From Larus michahellis (taxonomy: Eukaryota; Chordata; Aves; Charadriiformes; Laridae): 64,000 nt of DNA. This document shows, one piece after another, positions 13,201 through 25,583 of the stretch. Numbering within the stretch: position 1 is the first letter of the stretch; each line of letters opens with the position of its first letter. The position numbers and the translations under genes are program-made. Location of the stretch: positions 19,569,701 to 19,633,700 of the forward strand of contig NC_133900.1 in NCBI RefSeq assembly GCF_964199755.1, in the 5' to 3' direction. The notes under the pieces are model-generated. The model was not told the origin of the DNA, did no database searches, and worked only from the letters and a program-made list of their open reading frames with translations.

Positions 13201-14152
13201 AGAAATTTGGGAATTTTTTTTTTTAATTCATATTTGATTGAATTGGAAGGTAATTTACTTCTAACTCTCTACCTGTGGTTCTGCTTAATTTGAAAGTAAA
13301 GTGAACATGAAACTAGATCTTCGTTCCAAGTAACCTTAAGCATGACATGGTAAGAGAGTCTGAATCAAGCAGGTTTGCTACATGGTGTGAAATATTACGA
13401 CTGGTTGAGTAAAACTAGTAAACTTACAAAAGAAACGATACTCAATTACAAAAGACTATAACTAGTTTAGGGACAAGGAAAGCAAAGAGATATACTGTGC
13501 AGAGCAATCTGATGGAGATATCTAGAGACGGATGGCAGATTCCTGTGAGTCTGCCTCATGAAGTAGGAGAGAGAGGCAGCAGATAGCTCTGTAGCCAGTC
13601 TTGGTCCCATCTCCACTGTGTGCCTGTTCTGACAGAGCATAAAATAACTTGCTCAAAAATAAGATGAAAATTGGTTTTCTGTCTCCAGAATAGTTGTCTT
13701 CTCCTGGGGCGAGGTGTTCCACTGTAAGGACACAAATGCACACCTTGAGAGTTCCTCTCATTTATTTTTCTTCTGAGAACTATTCTTCCTTGCTCTTGCT
13801 TATGTTCCCAGGCTAGGGTTGTATGGAGAGTTTCAGTGTGGATTTAAGCTGCGTGGGGCTCAGAAGGACTTTTGTGTTCTCTGTGTTTGGGGAATGCACA
13901 AGGTTTGAGTTCCTCAAGGAAAAGTGAGAAAGTTTGCTCCAGAGTAGCTTTAAAGGAAGCAGAATGGCATATGGTTAAAATGACAGAACTTTATATTTAT
14001 TCATTTAGGACCAGATTTTTGAAGGCATTTTTGCACCTGGAATTAAAATACCAAGGAAGAATAGGAGTCAGCTGCTTTATACCACTGATTTCAATGGGAT
14101 TTAAGTGCTTTTTTGAAACTAAATTTCATTAAATGCTTGTTTGCATCACCTT

Positions 14153-14204
14153 AAAAAAAAAAAAAGGGAAAAAAAAAAGGAAAAAAAAAAAGGAAAAAGG
14201 AAAA
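14153..14204. repeat. A-rich low-complexity tract interrupted by GG
   Basis: About 52 nt of A runs are broken by ggg or gg at intervals. This looks like slippage-type expansion. No retroelement body is recognised immediately upstream. Confidence 0.85.
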
Positions 14205-15075
14205 CCAGAGTAAGACTTCATGTCAAATCCAAAAAATTGTCTCCTTGCAGTCATTCCTGTTGACATCCTCTTAACAAAGCTGGGCTGGAAGTGATTCAGT
14301 CAGGCTTGCTGGAGCTGATTACCAAGAATAAGCACCAGCTGTCCCCACTCTTTTAATGAGCTGATGGCTGGGGTCCCCTTGCTCTTTGGGCTTGGACCCC
14401 AGGGAATGCCCCCTCAGTGGCCTCAGGGACCTGCTTACTACCCTGCTGGTGGCCCTGGTGACTCTCCCTCGCTTTACAATGCCATGCTGCCTGCTGAGCC
14501 CCAGTCCACCTCCATGACTTGAAAACCCTGCACAGTGAGGGTTTCTTGGCGTACACAAGGCTTGGTCCTGGCCAGGGTAGAGGTAATTCTTGTTACTGAG
14601 CTTTCAGGGAGAGGAAGGAGGTTATGTCAATCCATCAGGGTAAGCTGCTCTTCATCACAATCATAGGGTACCTGTGATTGAGTGGATATGTTTTTTTCTT
14701 ATTCAATATTTATGAAGTTTTTTTATAAAGCTAATATTTTATTCTAATTTTATACCCTAAATTATTGTAAAGAATTTTCTTCTGCACCTGATTCTTTGAT
14801 TCAAATTCTTCTTTGTTAAATCAGTGTAACAGACTTACAAGGACTTCAGAGCTTTTCCATTTTTTAAGCATTTTATCTGTAAAACCACCTTGTTTAATTC
14901 TTTATATTTTAAGTTAGTAAACTCACTTTAGAGATTTTGGCCTCTTTTTTCAGTTTATGCAGGGAGTAGGAATATAAAACAATGAAAATAATCAGTGAGT
15001 TATGTGTGTAACAGTGTAGTATTTCTTGTTCATTTGTCCCATATTTTATAATATTTAAAGCTGGATTTTAGTCTT

Positions 15076-15119
15076 ATTTTTCCAAAGATGGTAGTAATGT
15101 TTTTCCAAAGATGGCAGTA
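15076..15119. repeat. Short tandem duplication, 22-23-nt unit
   Basis: The string tttttccaaagatgg followed by tagta or cagta appears twice in direct succession (about 15077-15096 and 15100-15119), differing at one position within the core. It looks like a simple local duplication. Confidence 0.75.
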
Positions 15120-16639
15120 ACGGAAATTAAGCCCAAAAATGTGACAGACTTTCTGAGGTCATGGGCACCCAAAGCGCTCAATGAGCTTAAGCATAGGTAA
15201 AACCAAAGGCTGCTAGTTTAGAATATTCTACATGTGGATTATGGTAACTCATTTCCCCTTGTAGGTGACTGTCAGCATCTTGGCTGTAAGTTATATTTCA
15301 ACAAAAGAGTTAAAATAATTTTCTTCGAATGCTTTAATTCATTAAAACAAATGTGTTGGGCCTCTGGTATCGATGTATGCTTAAAAATGCTGTATCATTG
15401 TAAGCCCTTATGTTATTACTAGGCTTACTAAGCGTCATGGCTAATATTGGTGATAAAATGAAACTGCGGTGAAACAAGGTCGATAGTTGCCTTTTGAAAG
15501 GTGTGGCACTGGATCAGAGTTCACCTATTAAATCCTTTTCTCTGAATGATCAACTGACGCATAGGATTTCAGCATCGTGCTTTGTCCTCAGAAAGTAATG
15601 TACAACCTTGACCTAGGAATATTTCACTGAACGTTTCATTTTCATGGCTCAATACTGAAACTTATAATGGAGGTATCTTTCTTCTTTGTCACTAAGGTTT
15701 TGCTGGCAGAAACATGTCTTATTATGCTTTCATTTTTAAAGACTGAGAAATCAGCCTTTATAATATGCTTCTAAATTCAAATTTAAATTACTACTTTGTT
15801 CCATAGATATTGTTCATTATAACCTTTGGGGCAGCAATATATTCATATTCTGCTGCTTGAACCTCTGATGCTGAAATCTCTTCTACTGAGCATCCGTTAT
15901 TACGATGGACTTATGCAAGAATCTGTTGATAGACTCAATTTGCTGTATTGAAGCTTGGAAGAGTATCTTGTCCTAGACAAGTCTAGTTAACTGTACAGGC
16001 TTACAGTCTTATGTTTAGACTTACCTAGGTAGTTGTGATTGTGTGTGTTATTCTTCAGTTCCTTTTTCTAAAAGAATTGTGTGTGTGGAGCAGCTGTTCA
16101 TCTCATGCTAGAAAGTACTGAATTTTGCTAGTGAATAGAGTTTACGTATGCCTAGAAAGCTGTGAGGATGATAATAATAATAATATTTCAGTGTTAGAAG
16201 AATATTTCTCTCTTCTGTAATTGTAAGGCTATTAGATGTAGATTTATTATACCATTGAAGTATGAATCTCATCTTGGCGAAGTGATACAGAAATGTGGAA
16301 AGTTATGTCGATTCAAGAGCATACTAGAGCACAATTGTGATTCCCACCAGCAAAATGACCTTTTCAGTGCCCAATTCAAAAAGGACTTAACCAAAAGCAA
16401 ATCTGTGCCAACCTGTCACAGATTTAGCTCCCCACTCCATATGTACTAAGCAAAGGCCGGTATGTTAGCATGGGTTGACATACGGGTACGTGTAGTGCTA
16501 ACTCTCAGATGGAATGAGTAGCCCTTTGAAAGTTGACCTCATAGTGCACATTTAGGCCCAGAGCAGAAGAAGCTTGCTTTTCCTCTTACACCCTGTGCGT
16601 TCTTAAGGAACACAGTTACTTTAAAATAATTAACAATGA

Positions 16640-16980
16640 ATGACAGAACGATTGAAGTTGGAAAGGACATCTGGAGGTCATTTGTTCCCATCCCCCCCGG
16701 ATCAAGTACAGCCACCCAGAGAAGGTTTCTCAAGGCCCTGAGTATCTCCAAGGATGAAGACTCTACAACCTCCCTGGGCAACCTGTGCTCAGTTGCCCTT
16801 ACAGCAAAAAAAAAAAAAAAAAAAAAAAGTTTCCTTATGTTCAGAAGGCACCTCCTGTGTTTCAGTTAGAGTCCATTGCCTCTGGTTGTGTCACTGGGCA
16901 CCAATGGAAAGAGCCTGGCTCCGTCTTTGGTACACCCTCCCTTCAGGCATTGGTACACGTTGATGAGATCCCTCCCTGAA
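16640..16980 (-). mobile_element. CR1 LINE fragment with expanded internal A tract
   Basis: In minus orientation this reads as the CR1 3' region. Diagnostic + strand strings are gttggaaaggacatctgga, gactctacaacctccctggg, caacctgtgctcagttgccc, gttcagaaggcacctcctgt and gttgatgagatccctccctga. The terminal octamer repeat at the left edge is eroded. An A run of 23 nt (16806-16828) interrupts the place where related copies read cacagtaaagaagtt, so it is an expansion inside the element and not its tail. It is 5'-truncated, as CR1 copies usually are, and non-coding. Confidence 0.93.
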
Positions 16981-19900
16981 TAGGCAGCAAGTGTAAAGAA
17001 GCTTTGGGTAAAGGTATGATGGTGTTCAGATAATCATTCCTGCACAGGAAGAATTTAAAAAAAAAAAGAAAAAAAGAGAAGGAAAAAAAAAACCAAACCA
17101 CTTTGTAATTAAAAACCCCTTCAATTAAAGCTTAAGAATATGTTTCATTTATTAACTTCACAGGAACTACTTGTTACATTTTCACCCTGCGAAAGTGCTA
17201 TGGTACAATTACTTTTCCCAAGTAGGATGACTCTTAAATTTATAAAGGACTTTAAAGATTGATTCATTTTATAGCTAGTATTTTTTTATATGGATATTCA
17301 CATGATGTGATTTCTTTCTGATGAGTTTATCACAAAACAAACAAATTTTGCTAACCTGATTACTCATAGGAAACGAATAAAACAGTCTAGAAATTCCACT
17401 GAAGTGGATTCATTGCTTTTATTTAAATTAGTATTTATAAATACATTTTTATAAAATTTACCATCTTGCAATTCTTAGAACTCAAAAATAAACTTTTTAA
17501 TCTGCAGTAGCTATTATACCAGTGTGAAATGCTATGATGACTTGCAGCCACGATATTAGCAAACATAACGAATCATTAATCAAAGTAAAACTTGATTTTC
17601 TGGAATGTTAGTTATTTGTCTGAACCCTAGCTGGAATTTACAGACTATAATTTTCCTCCTAAATAATTTGTTTGTGCTTGGTATAAACAGCTTATTAAGA
17701 GCCTCTGTCAGCATCTGTGATGAGTTAGAGCACAGACCTGAAATCAGGCGATGGTATGCCAGGCTGATAACCTGCCTGTTTGTATTCACGTTGCTAGATG
17801 TGTTTGAGTGTAGTGATATCTCCTTGTGGGCAAGGCTGTGATAGATCTTCCCTGCACAGAATTTATAGAGGAGATAAATCTATGCCTTGAGTTTTCTCCT
17901 CTAGAGTTTTCACTGACTGTGTGCTTGTATGTAAATGGTGTAAATGGTTGTTCAGTGTGAACTTTGGTGGATGTCAAATACTTGACTCAAAGGGCAGAAA
18001 TAACACTGTGCATCCACATCAAATTGCCATCTTAATTTCGAGTATCTGGAGTCTTTTTAATTCACCTAAAACCTATGACATGCACCTTGCTTAAAATTAA
18101 GAAAAAACAGCTCTTAAAGCCTGGTTCTTCCTCTGAATTTCAGAATTTTTTCCTCAAAGACATGACTACTGTCTTGGTGTTGGTATTTTTGTCTGGCAAG
18201 CGTTCACCACTTGTAGAGGAGCATAGATCACCTAATTCGACTATTCAGAGGGGCATCTGGCACCACTCCCAATGTGCAAGGTGAGGGAAAAGAGGCCCAA
18301 GAAAACACATTCATGAAAGCAAGGCAGATGGATTTTGTACTGCCTGAGTTGCTGACTCAGCCCCCGAAGGATGCTTAAAATGTGGGTGTAGCGCTTGCTG
18401 GAATTCCAGATACAGCGCTTAAAAAGGCTCTGGAAGGTCCTTTACCCTTTAAAGAACAGTCACTATGTTGGATGGACGTGAGAAAGATAATACTAGCTGA
18501 AAGTGCTCCTGATTAACACTTTTTAAAACTGAACTTGCTTACTCGGCCAGCTAATAAAATACCAGTAACATCCTGAAATAATGAAATATTTTATTAGCCA
18601 AAGCTCAGCAGAATTGCCTCAGTGCTATTAAAAATATTTACAAAATGAATTTGAAGGGCATCATGGCCCATTAATGTCATGGCTCCTGACACATTATCAG
18701 GACACCATACTACAATCAAATGTTACTTAGCAAAACCTATCGGCTAATGCCAGGATTAGAGAACTTCCTCTTAGCAGGATTTGTGCAAAGTTATTTGTGT
18801 GAGTTGACTTCAGAGAATAAGAAAAGGCCAGCTTATTCTAGAAATGTATAATTCTCTTTATTCTCTGTATGTACTAACATGTTTTAAATAGGAAGAGGGA
18901 AAAAAAAAAATCTATTAAGTGTAGCAAGGAGGAGAATATAAAAACATTAATTCTATTGGTCTGATGACCAAGGGCATTTTAAAGATGTTAAATGGAAATT
19001 TATGCATATTTATTGAGCTTTACTTCCCAAAAATTTCATGGTATTATGCTCACAGTAGTATAACACGTTATTCACCTTGCAGATTTTCTACATAATTTCC
19101 TTGTGTATTATGTGATTATACTTCAGGAAAATAATACAGAGGGAAAAATACAGTGTTCCATGGGAAAGCCATTCTGGGCCAGCAAACTTTTTTTCAATCC
19201 TCCTTTTATTGGTTTTATTTTGTTTTCTGCTCTTTCCCTTGCACTTTTCTGGTGCCTCCTCAGAATCTGCACCTCCGTCTGCACAGGGATGCCCCGTTTC
19301 AGAATACTAAATGAGCGCAAAATGTGTCGCTTCTCGTTATTACTGTGTTGGGGCAGCTTTCTGCTGTGCATCGGCCCCAAAACAACCTGACAGAGGGCAG
19401 GGGATGTGCCAAGTGCAGGGGAGGGAGCTCATAGCAGTCATGGGGAGGTTTTGGTGCCAAGGTTGGGTTGTCTCTCTCTGTGACCTGGAGGAATCTCTGA
19501 ACACCTCTCTAGAGACTTAATCAGGGCTAATATGACCCAGAGATTATGCTGGAGATAATGGACTTTCTGGAATGATGTGGGGCTTCATTTTGCTGCCGCT
19601 ATTAATGTAGAATATTTTTTCCCAGGAGGGGAATATTTCACTTCAGCAGGATTATTACTTTGAAGGAGCATTGCTTCACACAAGTGGTCCTGTTTGAATA
19701 AGCTGTGTTTGGCAGCGAAGGTTACGGTGTGCTCCTGTGTTTCCTGAGACTGCACAAGGATAGATCTGTCTGGGCTATTTCCAGTTCTTCCTGTCAGATT
19801 AATTTCAAGGAGTCAGGAGCATTAACAACTCCTTCGCTTGAAGAGAACTGGCAAGGATTCCCGTCTCTTCCCCCTCTTCCATGCCTTTAATGACACTTTA

Positions 19901-21868
19901 GGCCCTGGGAAAAGCCTGTAGACCACTAATGCTGCACTAATATACCAAACTGGTAGCATCCCTGAATCACCTGTGCAACAGAGAGGAGGGTTCAAGGCGT
20001 ACTGGATAACGGAGCCTTCAGCTGTGCTGGCATCTCCTGTGCCATGTGGAGGAAAGGGACGTTTTCACCAAAGGTAGGGACTTCATGGAGGCATGCAGGG
20101 GAGGGCAAAGAAAGGAAGGGGCAAAGCTCTGAGTCACAGACTGCAAGAGCTCGCCGAGTGGGGCATGAAGGCCTTCAACATAGGAATTAATCAGTTTCTG
20201 AGACTTAATGCCAACAAAGAAAATGTTGGACGCATATCAGCGTGCAGTGTCGTATCGGTGTCTCTTGTCCTGGAGATCAGAACCCTGCGCGAAGCTCGTC
20301 CAAAGAATATATAGTATTTCCCATTGTTTTGGACACTCTCGCATTATGTGCAGACTTGTATGCAGACTGAGCAGGAAGGTTGGCCACACGTAAGCTGTGT
20401 ATGCCACAGGAACATTTATCATGCTGTTAAACAGTAACCCATACTGTGAAAGAGGCTTTATTTGAATTAGGTCCATACACGTTAACTAAAACCGGACAGT
20501 TCTTTCTGTATATATTTAACAGTCAGAAAATCTCCTTTATGTCAGATGTTATATAAATTACCAAGTATTTCCAGAGATCTCTCTTGTTTTTTGCAGAGCT
20601 ATTGTGCTGACTCCCTCCTATCCAAGGTGTTCCTATGCTGATAGCATCTTGTTCTCTTAAGTGAATTTCTTGTAAAAAGATTATGTCAGCTTTTTCTGTT
20701 TCAACAGTTCTTTGTGGTTATAACTTTAAGCCATTTATGTTCCCCATTACGAGTTCAATTATTTGATTTGCCATCATTCACCTCTGTAATATTTGGCCGT
20801 TTGATATACTATACAATGTCATTGCTGAGATTTAACATAACTATAAAAAGACTAGCATATTCTAAAGCTATTTGTTTGGAGATGTTGGTTTTCAAAGAAG
20901 TTAATATATCAATATAATCCTGAGAAACCTACTAGAACGTTTTGCATATTTTGACACTTTATCTTTAGTCCAGTTTCTCACTAACAGGCCCTGTTGGTTT
21001 CTTATATTGCAAATGAATTATTGCCAATGAATTATTTATCAATAAAAAGAATAGAATTAAAATATTTGCAACAAAAAGGAAAGAGGGAAGGTTGAAGCAA
21101 TAGTGGTAATCAGCACAGCTGCAGATAAAGAGGTATCATACGCAAGAAAGACTGGCGGGGTGTGAATTTTTCTTTCATGGTATGCAGATGTGGCTAAACT
21201 GGCACAAAAAAGAAAAAGTGGGTGTTGCTATTTTTTTTTGGCCTTGAAAAATTCTGCTACTGACCAGTCATCATATCCAAATTTCCCTGGCTGATGGGAT
21301 CTGACAAGATTGCAGCCTATGGGAATATGGCTGCAGGCCAGTAATTTTTTTTTGTTCTTGTCAGGCATCCTCAAAAGGGTAAGGCCATCTGCTTTCCAGC
21401 AATTAGATACTCCCCTTTCAATTGTAATATACTGTGAGTCAGGTAATTTATTCATCCCAGGATAAACGTATACACTTGCAGTATGGTGGAAATGAAGAGA
21501 ACTAAGCCTGGCAGAGGAATAAACAGCTCGTCTGTCCCTTGTCCTGTCCGTGCCAGGGTCCCAGCAGCTCAGCCACGCTGTCCCTCTGGATGAGCGTGCC
21601 TTCCCGCTCCTCGTCTCCTGCTTTGGCACATAAAAGAAAGCTGTTGTTGCCCAGTTACTGCAGGATCTCCAAAGGTCTGTGGTTATTTGGTTTCAATGTT
21701 TTCAGTAGTCCGTGAAGATCTAGGTGGGTGGTGGGATTCAGGTCAGTAATGTGGCTGGTAACGGTGAAAGGAATACAGAGCAGACATGGCACAAGAAAGT
21801 AGAGTATCAGGGAAACCAAATTGAACAAACAGAAATATGGACCAATAATGCGAATAAAGGACAATTTT
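16981..21868. other. AT-rich unique sequence, no gene recognised
   Basis: The block includes a stretch around 18480-18800 whose texture resembles conserved non-coding DNA, and a GC-richer part around 19250-20100 with no recognised family. No reading frame shows domain features. A 133-codon minus-strand frame at 21228-21629 abuts the second dispersed repeat region and is not supported as a gene. Confidence 0.5.
18550..18598. repeat. Perfect 12-bp inverted repeat in a homeobox-site-like context
   Basis: The arms gctaataaaata (18550-18561) and tattttattagc (18587-18598) are exact reverse complements with a 25-nt spacer. Each arm contains a TAAT core. The surrounding 300 nt lack repeats. Confidence 0.7.
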
Positions 21869-22126
21869 GCAGTGAACGGTGTTGCCCGGCAAATAAGATT
21901 TATTGCCTTTGCTACCAAAAAGCCACAGGCTTTGCATTAAAACAAAGGCAGGGTCTTGACATGGGACATGACCACGTCCTGTTCTGCGCGTGCCGGCTCC
22001 AGCAGCGCTGTGTGTGCGGGAGCCTGCCCCTCTGGCAGCAGCGGCTTGGGGGCTGCCCAGGGGCTAGAAAGATGCCGGTGCAGGTTGCAGACCTCCTCTG
22101 GGTTACTGGGAGGATGAAACACAGGA
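21869..22126. other. GC-rich flank of dispersed repeat copy 2, possible retroelement body
   Basis: This block directly adjoins copy 2 and has similar GC-rich texture. Read on the minus strand it contains AATAAA (reverse complement at 21899-21904) about 220-450 nt after the shared repeat sequence. That would suit a minus-strand LTR or retroelement 3' end. No counterpart exists beside copy 1, so membership of one element is inference. Confidence 0.35.
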
Positions 22127-22350
22127 ATAAGCCCAAGCAAACCTGTGAGTGAGGAGGCAGGAACCCACCACAACGCCGTGCCTGGCTGGAGAAGCCCTCA
22201 GGATGGTGGCAGTTTGCTGCAACCCTCCCGCCCGCATCCTCCTGGAGGAAGGCTGATGGCATCATCCTTGGGGCCAGGAGGGCATCTGGAGGGTAAGCGT
22301 GACACCAGGCAAAAGTAGTAGCTGTTAGCAGGTTTTCCCATATAATGATT
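22127..22350. repeat. Unnamed dispersed repeat, copy 2
   Basis: This is the counterpart of 8026-8253, in the same orientation. Similarity ends on the right at tataatgatt in both copies, which marks a shared boundary within a few bases. On the left it ends at ataagcccaag. The divergence between the copies suggests old insertions and not a recent duplication. The family is not recognised. Confidence 0.8.
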
Positions 22351-25300
22351 AATGATTTTCTTTACCAATTAGGATGTGAGGTGTTGATAGTATTGTAACT
22401 GGACTAATAATTATCGTTTGTTGTATTTTGATGAGGCTGCTAAAATGTGAATCAGGAAAACAGCAAGTTCTTGGCTCCATGTTTACTGTATGTTCCCTTT
22501 TTCCTATAACAAGGTTTTGAGTGCAGCCAGTGGAAGAACTTCCTGCCTTGCTGGGAGTTAGTTCCATGTGAGAATGAAATCTTTGACTGACTTTGAACAA
22601 CTTAGTGTAGGAAGAGCCAGATTTAAAGATCCCAGGCTATTAACAGACTAAGAAATAAAAGTCTTGTGAATATTAATGAAGCCTCCAGAAATAAGCTGAG
22701 TGTGTCCTCTTAACTGTATTTCTATATAAATGGTAATTATAAAATTGTTAGAGAGCGAGAGGTCAATTGAAAATTTCTCTGGAGGAGAATTCTGGTTCCA
22801 AGCCCTTTTTTCAAGATTTGGACAGTGTCTGATATAAATCTGATCGTAAGTCTCTGGTTGACAATATACTTTTTAATAGTAAAATGAAGGAAAACTTCAT
22901 AGCTGATCTGCTTCAAATGTTGGAGAGAGTCAGAAAAGTTTGTCCCACTTAAATTAAAAATGTAAGAATTTTGTCTTGTATTTGAGAGTTTGTCCCAATT
23001 ATAGCGTGTAGCTTTCATGAACACACATTGATCAGTTTTCACTTGTTGGAACTGGTTTTAGAGAATATGTATTCAAGAGATATATACAACTATTCCTAGA
23101 AATCAGACTTATCATTTGCATGCATATAGTAGGAGATATTGAAGAAGTGAGTCGGGAACTAAAAATATCACAGGGCATTGATCAGAATTAAGATGATCAG
23201 TTCCAACAGAGCAGGTCCTAGAAATTAGAGTGCTCCTGGGAGAAATTAGAAATACTTGGTCATCACAGAAGTCAATATGCTAGACCCTGTGCTTGTGTAG
23301 ATTAGCATTGAAATCAATAAAGCTCTTACAGTTTGTCACAGCTTTTGGTGGTGTTAAATTAGGCTAATATTTATGACAGTACTTTCTAGTGTTCTGTCTC
23401 TCAGAAATGTGTAGATGGGCAGGAGGGGCTTGTGTGCTGTAGAAATACATCAGGAAACATTGGGCGTGAAATGGAGGAGACTAACGATGAAGATGACACG
23501 GTTATAGCTGTACACACTTGATCTGGAAGTACTTCAGTAGCATATCGTCCCATTAACAGACTGAACCTTTAAGAGAGGAGACAGGGTACGGAGCCTTATT
23601 GCAGCATTTTCCATCTGCTAAGAAGTTAGATGTTGACATTAATTCCATAGGCTCATGATTTAGCACTCTGTCGCACCTGATGTTTTGTACGCGCCCCCTG
23701 GCAACCGTCAATTGCAGTGGAGACTGGAATTTGTCTTGCTTTAGGTGAAACAAAGTGATATTTACTGAAATATTAAACAGGAGAACAGATTGCAAAACCC
23801 CAGGCTAGACATCACGAGGAGCTTCAGAGACATCTTCAGGGCAATCTTTTTCTACTTCACTTCATAAGTAGGATAAGGTAAACACCTACCCTTTATGAGC
23901 AAACATTGCTTTATATAAACCTATAGGCAGAAGATATTTACTTACTTACAAAAGAAAGTTAAAACCTGATAGAAATGTGATGTATATTACCTCTAACTTA
24001 ATGGAAATGTGAGGATTCATTTTCATTTTATAGAATGAACTTGCTTCCCACAAATTCTTTGAAAATACACTCTTTGCTTTAAAAAACTTCGATCTAGCTG
24101 AATTGAGGTTACAACCCTAAAATATTTCCTAACACTAATCTCACATATTACCAGGGTGATAATAACTTTCTTCAGCTGAGAGTGGTGTAAAGTGAACAGT
24201 GAATAGGATTGCTGATCTTTCATTTTTGTTCATCCAGTCACCTTTTCTGAACGTATACACCATTAAATCTTTAGTTTAGGAAGAAGAACAGAGATTTGTT
24301 AAAGCAGTATTTCCCAAAGACAAAAACTGGGGAAAAACCACGGGCTGTTCATGCTAGTATTAAATTATTTCATAAAAAAAGGGGAAAACCCATAAGACTA
24401 AAAAGTGTCTCAGAGAAGAGTACTCATCATGAGTGATATTCACAATCTTGTCTGCATGCCCACGCTTCCTGGGGATGTGTAGGAATCTGCAGAGCCTGCG
24501 GATGAGATGTGTAACTCTAGCACATTGACTGTAGGATGCCTAAGCCGAATTTCCAGAAGAGGTATTTGCTTCAATTTGTTTCTCTCTGAGTTACGCTTTG
24601 AAACAGGCATCACTGGAAGAGTTAGATTTTCATGCTGAAGTTCTGTGTGTGACAATTCACTGAATCGCTCTGTTGGCTGAGTTAGGCGATCTCGGTTCTC
24701 CTTTCCTTTCCATATGGTACAGACAGTTTGGATAATTCCCAGCAAGAATCCTGGTCTCTGTTTGAGAGTCGGGAATGTAATCTGATTTTTTTCTTTTTTT
24801 TTTTTTTTTTTAAATTCCATTTCTGGGGCATTGTTTCTACGCTAGAATGGAGATCCAAGGTCTCTCTGGAAAGGGTCCTCCAAGCCTGGCTCTTGGGGAA
24901 ATCTCTTTGCAGTGTTGTAACAGCAGCGGTAGCTGGGACTGAGACTCGTGGCACTGCTCAGTCCCACTCACTTTTTATGTGGTGCGGTTTCTCTGGCGTT
25001 GGTCTGGTTTAGATGCCACCTCGGGAAGCCATGCACAGGGTGCTGTGTGTGCAGCTGAAACTACATTTTCAGTGTGGCACTGCAAGCCCCACCATCGACC
25101 CACTTTTATACTACTCAAGTACGATTTCTGCAGGTCAGCTGTTTTGTACATCACTATCTCACCCTTTTTTACTCCCATCAGCAGGAATTGTTTTTACAGT
25201 CCCAAATTACCTGAAACAGGCGATGGCCTCAGATTGACAGAGCAACTCTGCCCTGCTGCTCACCTTTGGGTCAGTTTCTGATCTGATCCAAATGTCATGG

Positions 25301-25451
25301 TTCAGACTTTTCCTGTGGTAGCCGTTGTGTGAAGCATGAAAGTGAGATCCTAGAAACTGGAAAAAGTTCAGATCCAGGCACAAACAGGCAGGATCTCAAC
25401 TTTACATCTCTGGGCCACAGTACTTGATACTTAGTCCCCTGAGGTACTTCA
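22351..25451. other. AT-rich unique sequence, no gene recognised
   Basis: Only a T-rich tract (24786-24811) and scattered short frames are visible. A 126-codon minus-strand frame (24440-24820) starts inside the A/T tract and has no recognisable domain. Confidence 0.55.
24786..24811. repeat. T-rich tract, 26 nt with one C
   Basis: This is a near-homopolymer T run, or an A run on the minus strand. No poly(A) signal precedes it on the minus strand, so a retrocopy tail is not supported. Confidence 0.85.
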
Positions 25452-25583
25452 AAGTGTTCAAGGCCGGGCTGGATGGGGCTTTGAGCAACCTGGTCTAGTG
25501 TGAGGTTTCCCTGCCCGTGGCAGGGGGTTGGAGCTAGATGGTCTTTGAGGTCCTTTCCAACCCAAACCATTCTATGATTCTAT
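25452..25583 (+). mobile_element. CR1 LINE fragment, 3' end, plus orientation
   Basis: The sequence aaagtgttcaaggccgggct, gctttgagcaacctggtct, aggtttccctgcccgtggca and tccaacccaaaccattctat is the canonical CR1 3' end in sense orientation. It finishes with tctatgattctat at 25583. It is about 132 nt long, 5'-truncated and non-coding. It is the only one of the four CR1 copies in the window that points rightward. Confidence 0.96.

Larger units (their letters stand above)
8254..16639. other. AT-rich unique sequence, no gene recognised
   Basis: GC-richer patches (about 9050-9350, 11200-11400 and 14290-14570) carry no repeat family or protein domain that I recognise. The segment includes a POU-like dyad (10164-10217), an A-rich tract (14153-14204) and a 22-23-nt tandem duplication (15076-15119). 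A good splice-donor-like site (cagtttctg|gtgagtaag) near 11389 has no convincing exon upstream. Confidence 0.55.

Noticed and set aside
21724..22265. 142-codon + strand and 117-codon minus-strand frames
   Set aside because: They lie across dispersed repeat copy 2 and its flank, and equivalent frames are not preserved in copy 1.
24440..24820. 126-codon minus-strand frame
   Set aside because: It begins inside the A/T homopolymer and shows no domain; the lysine-rich start is low-complexity.
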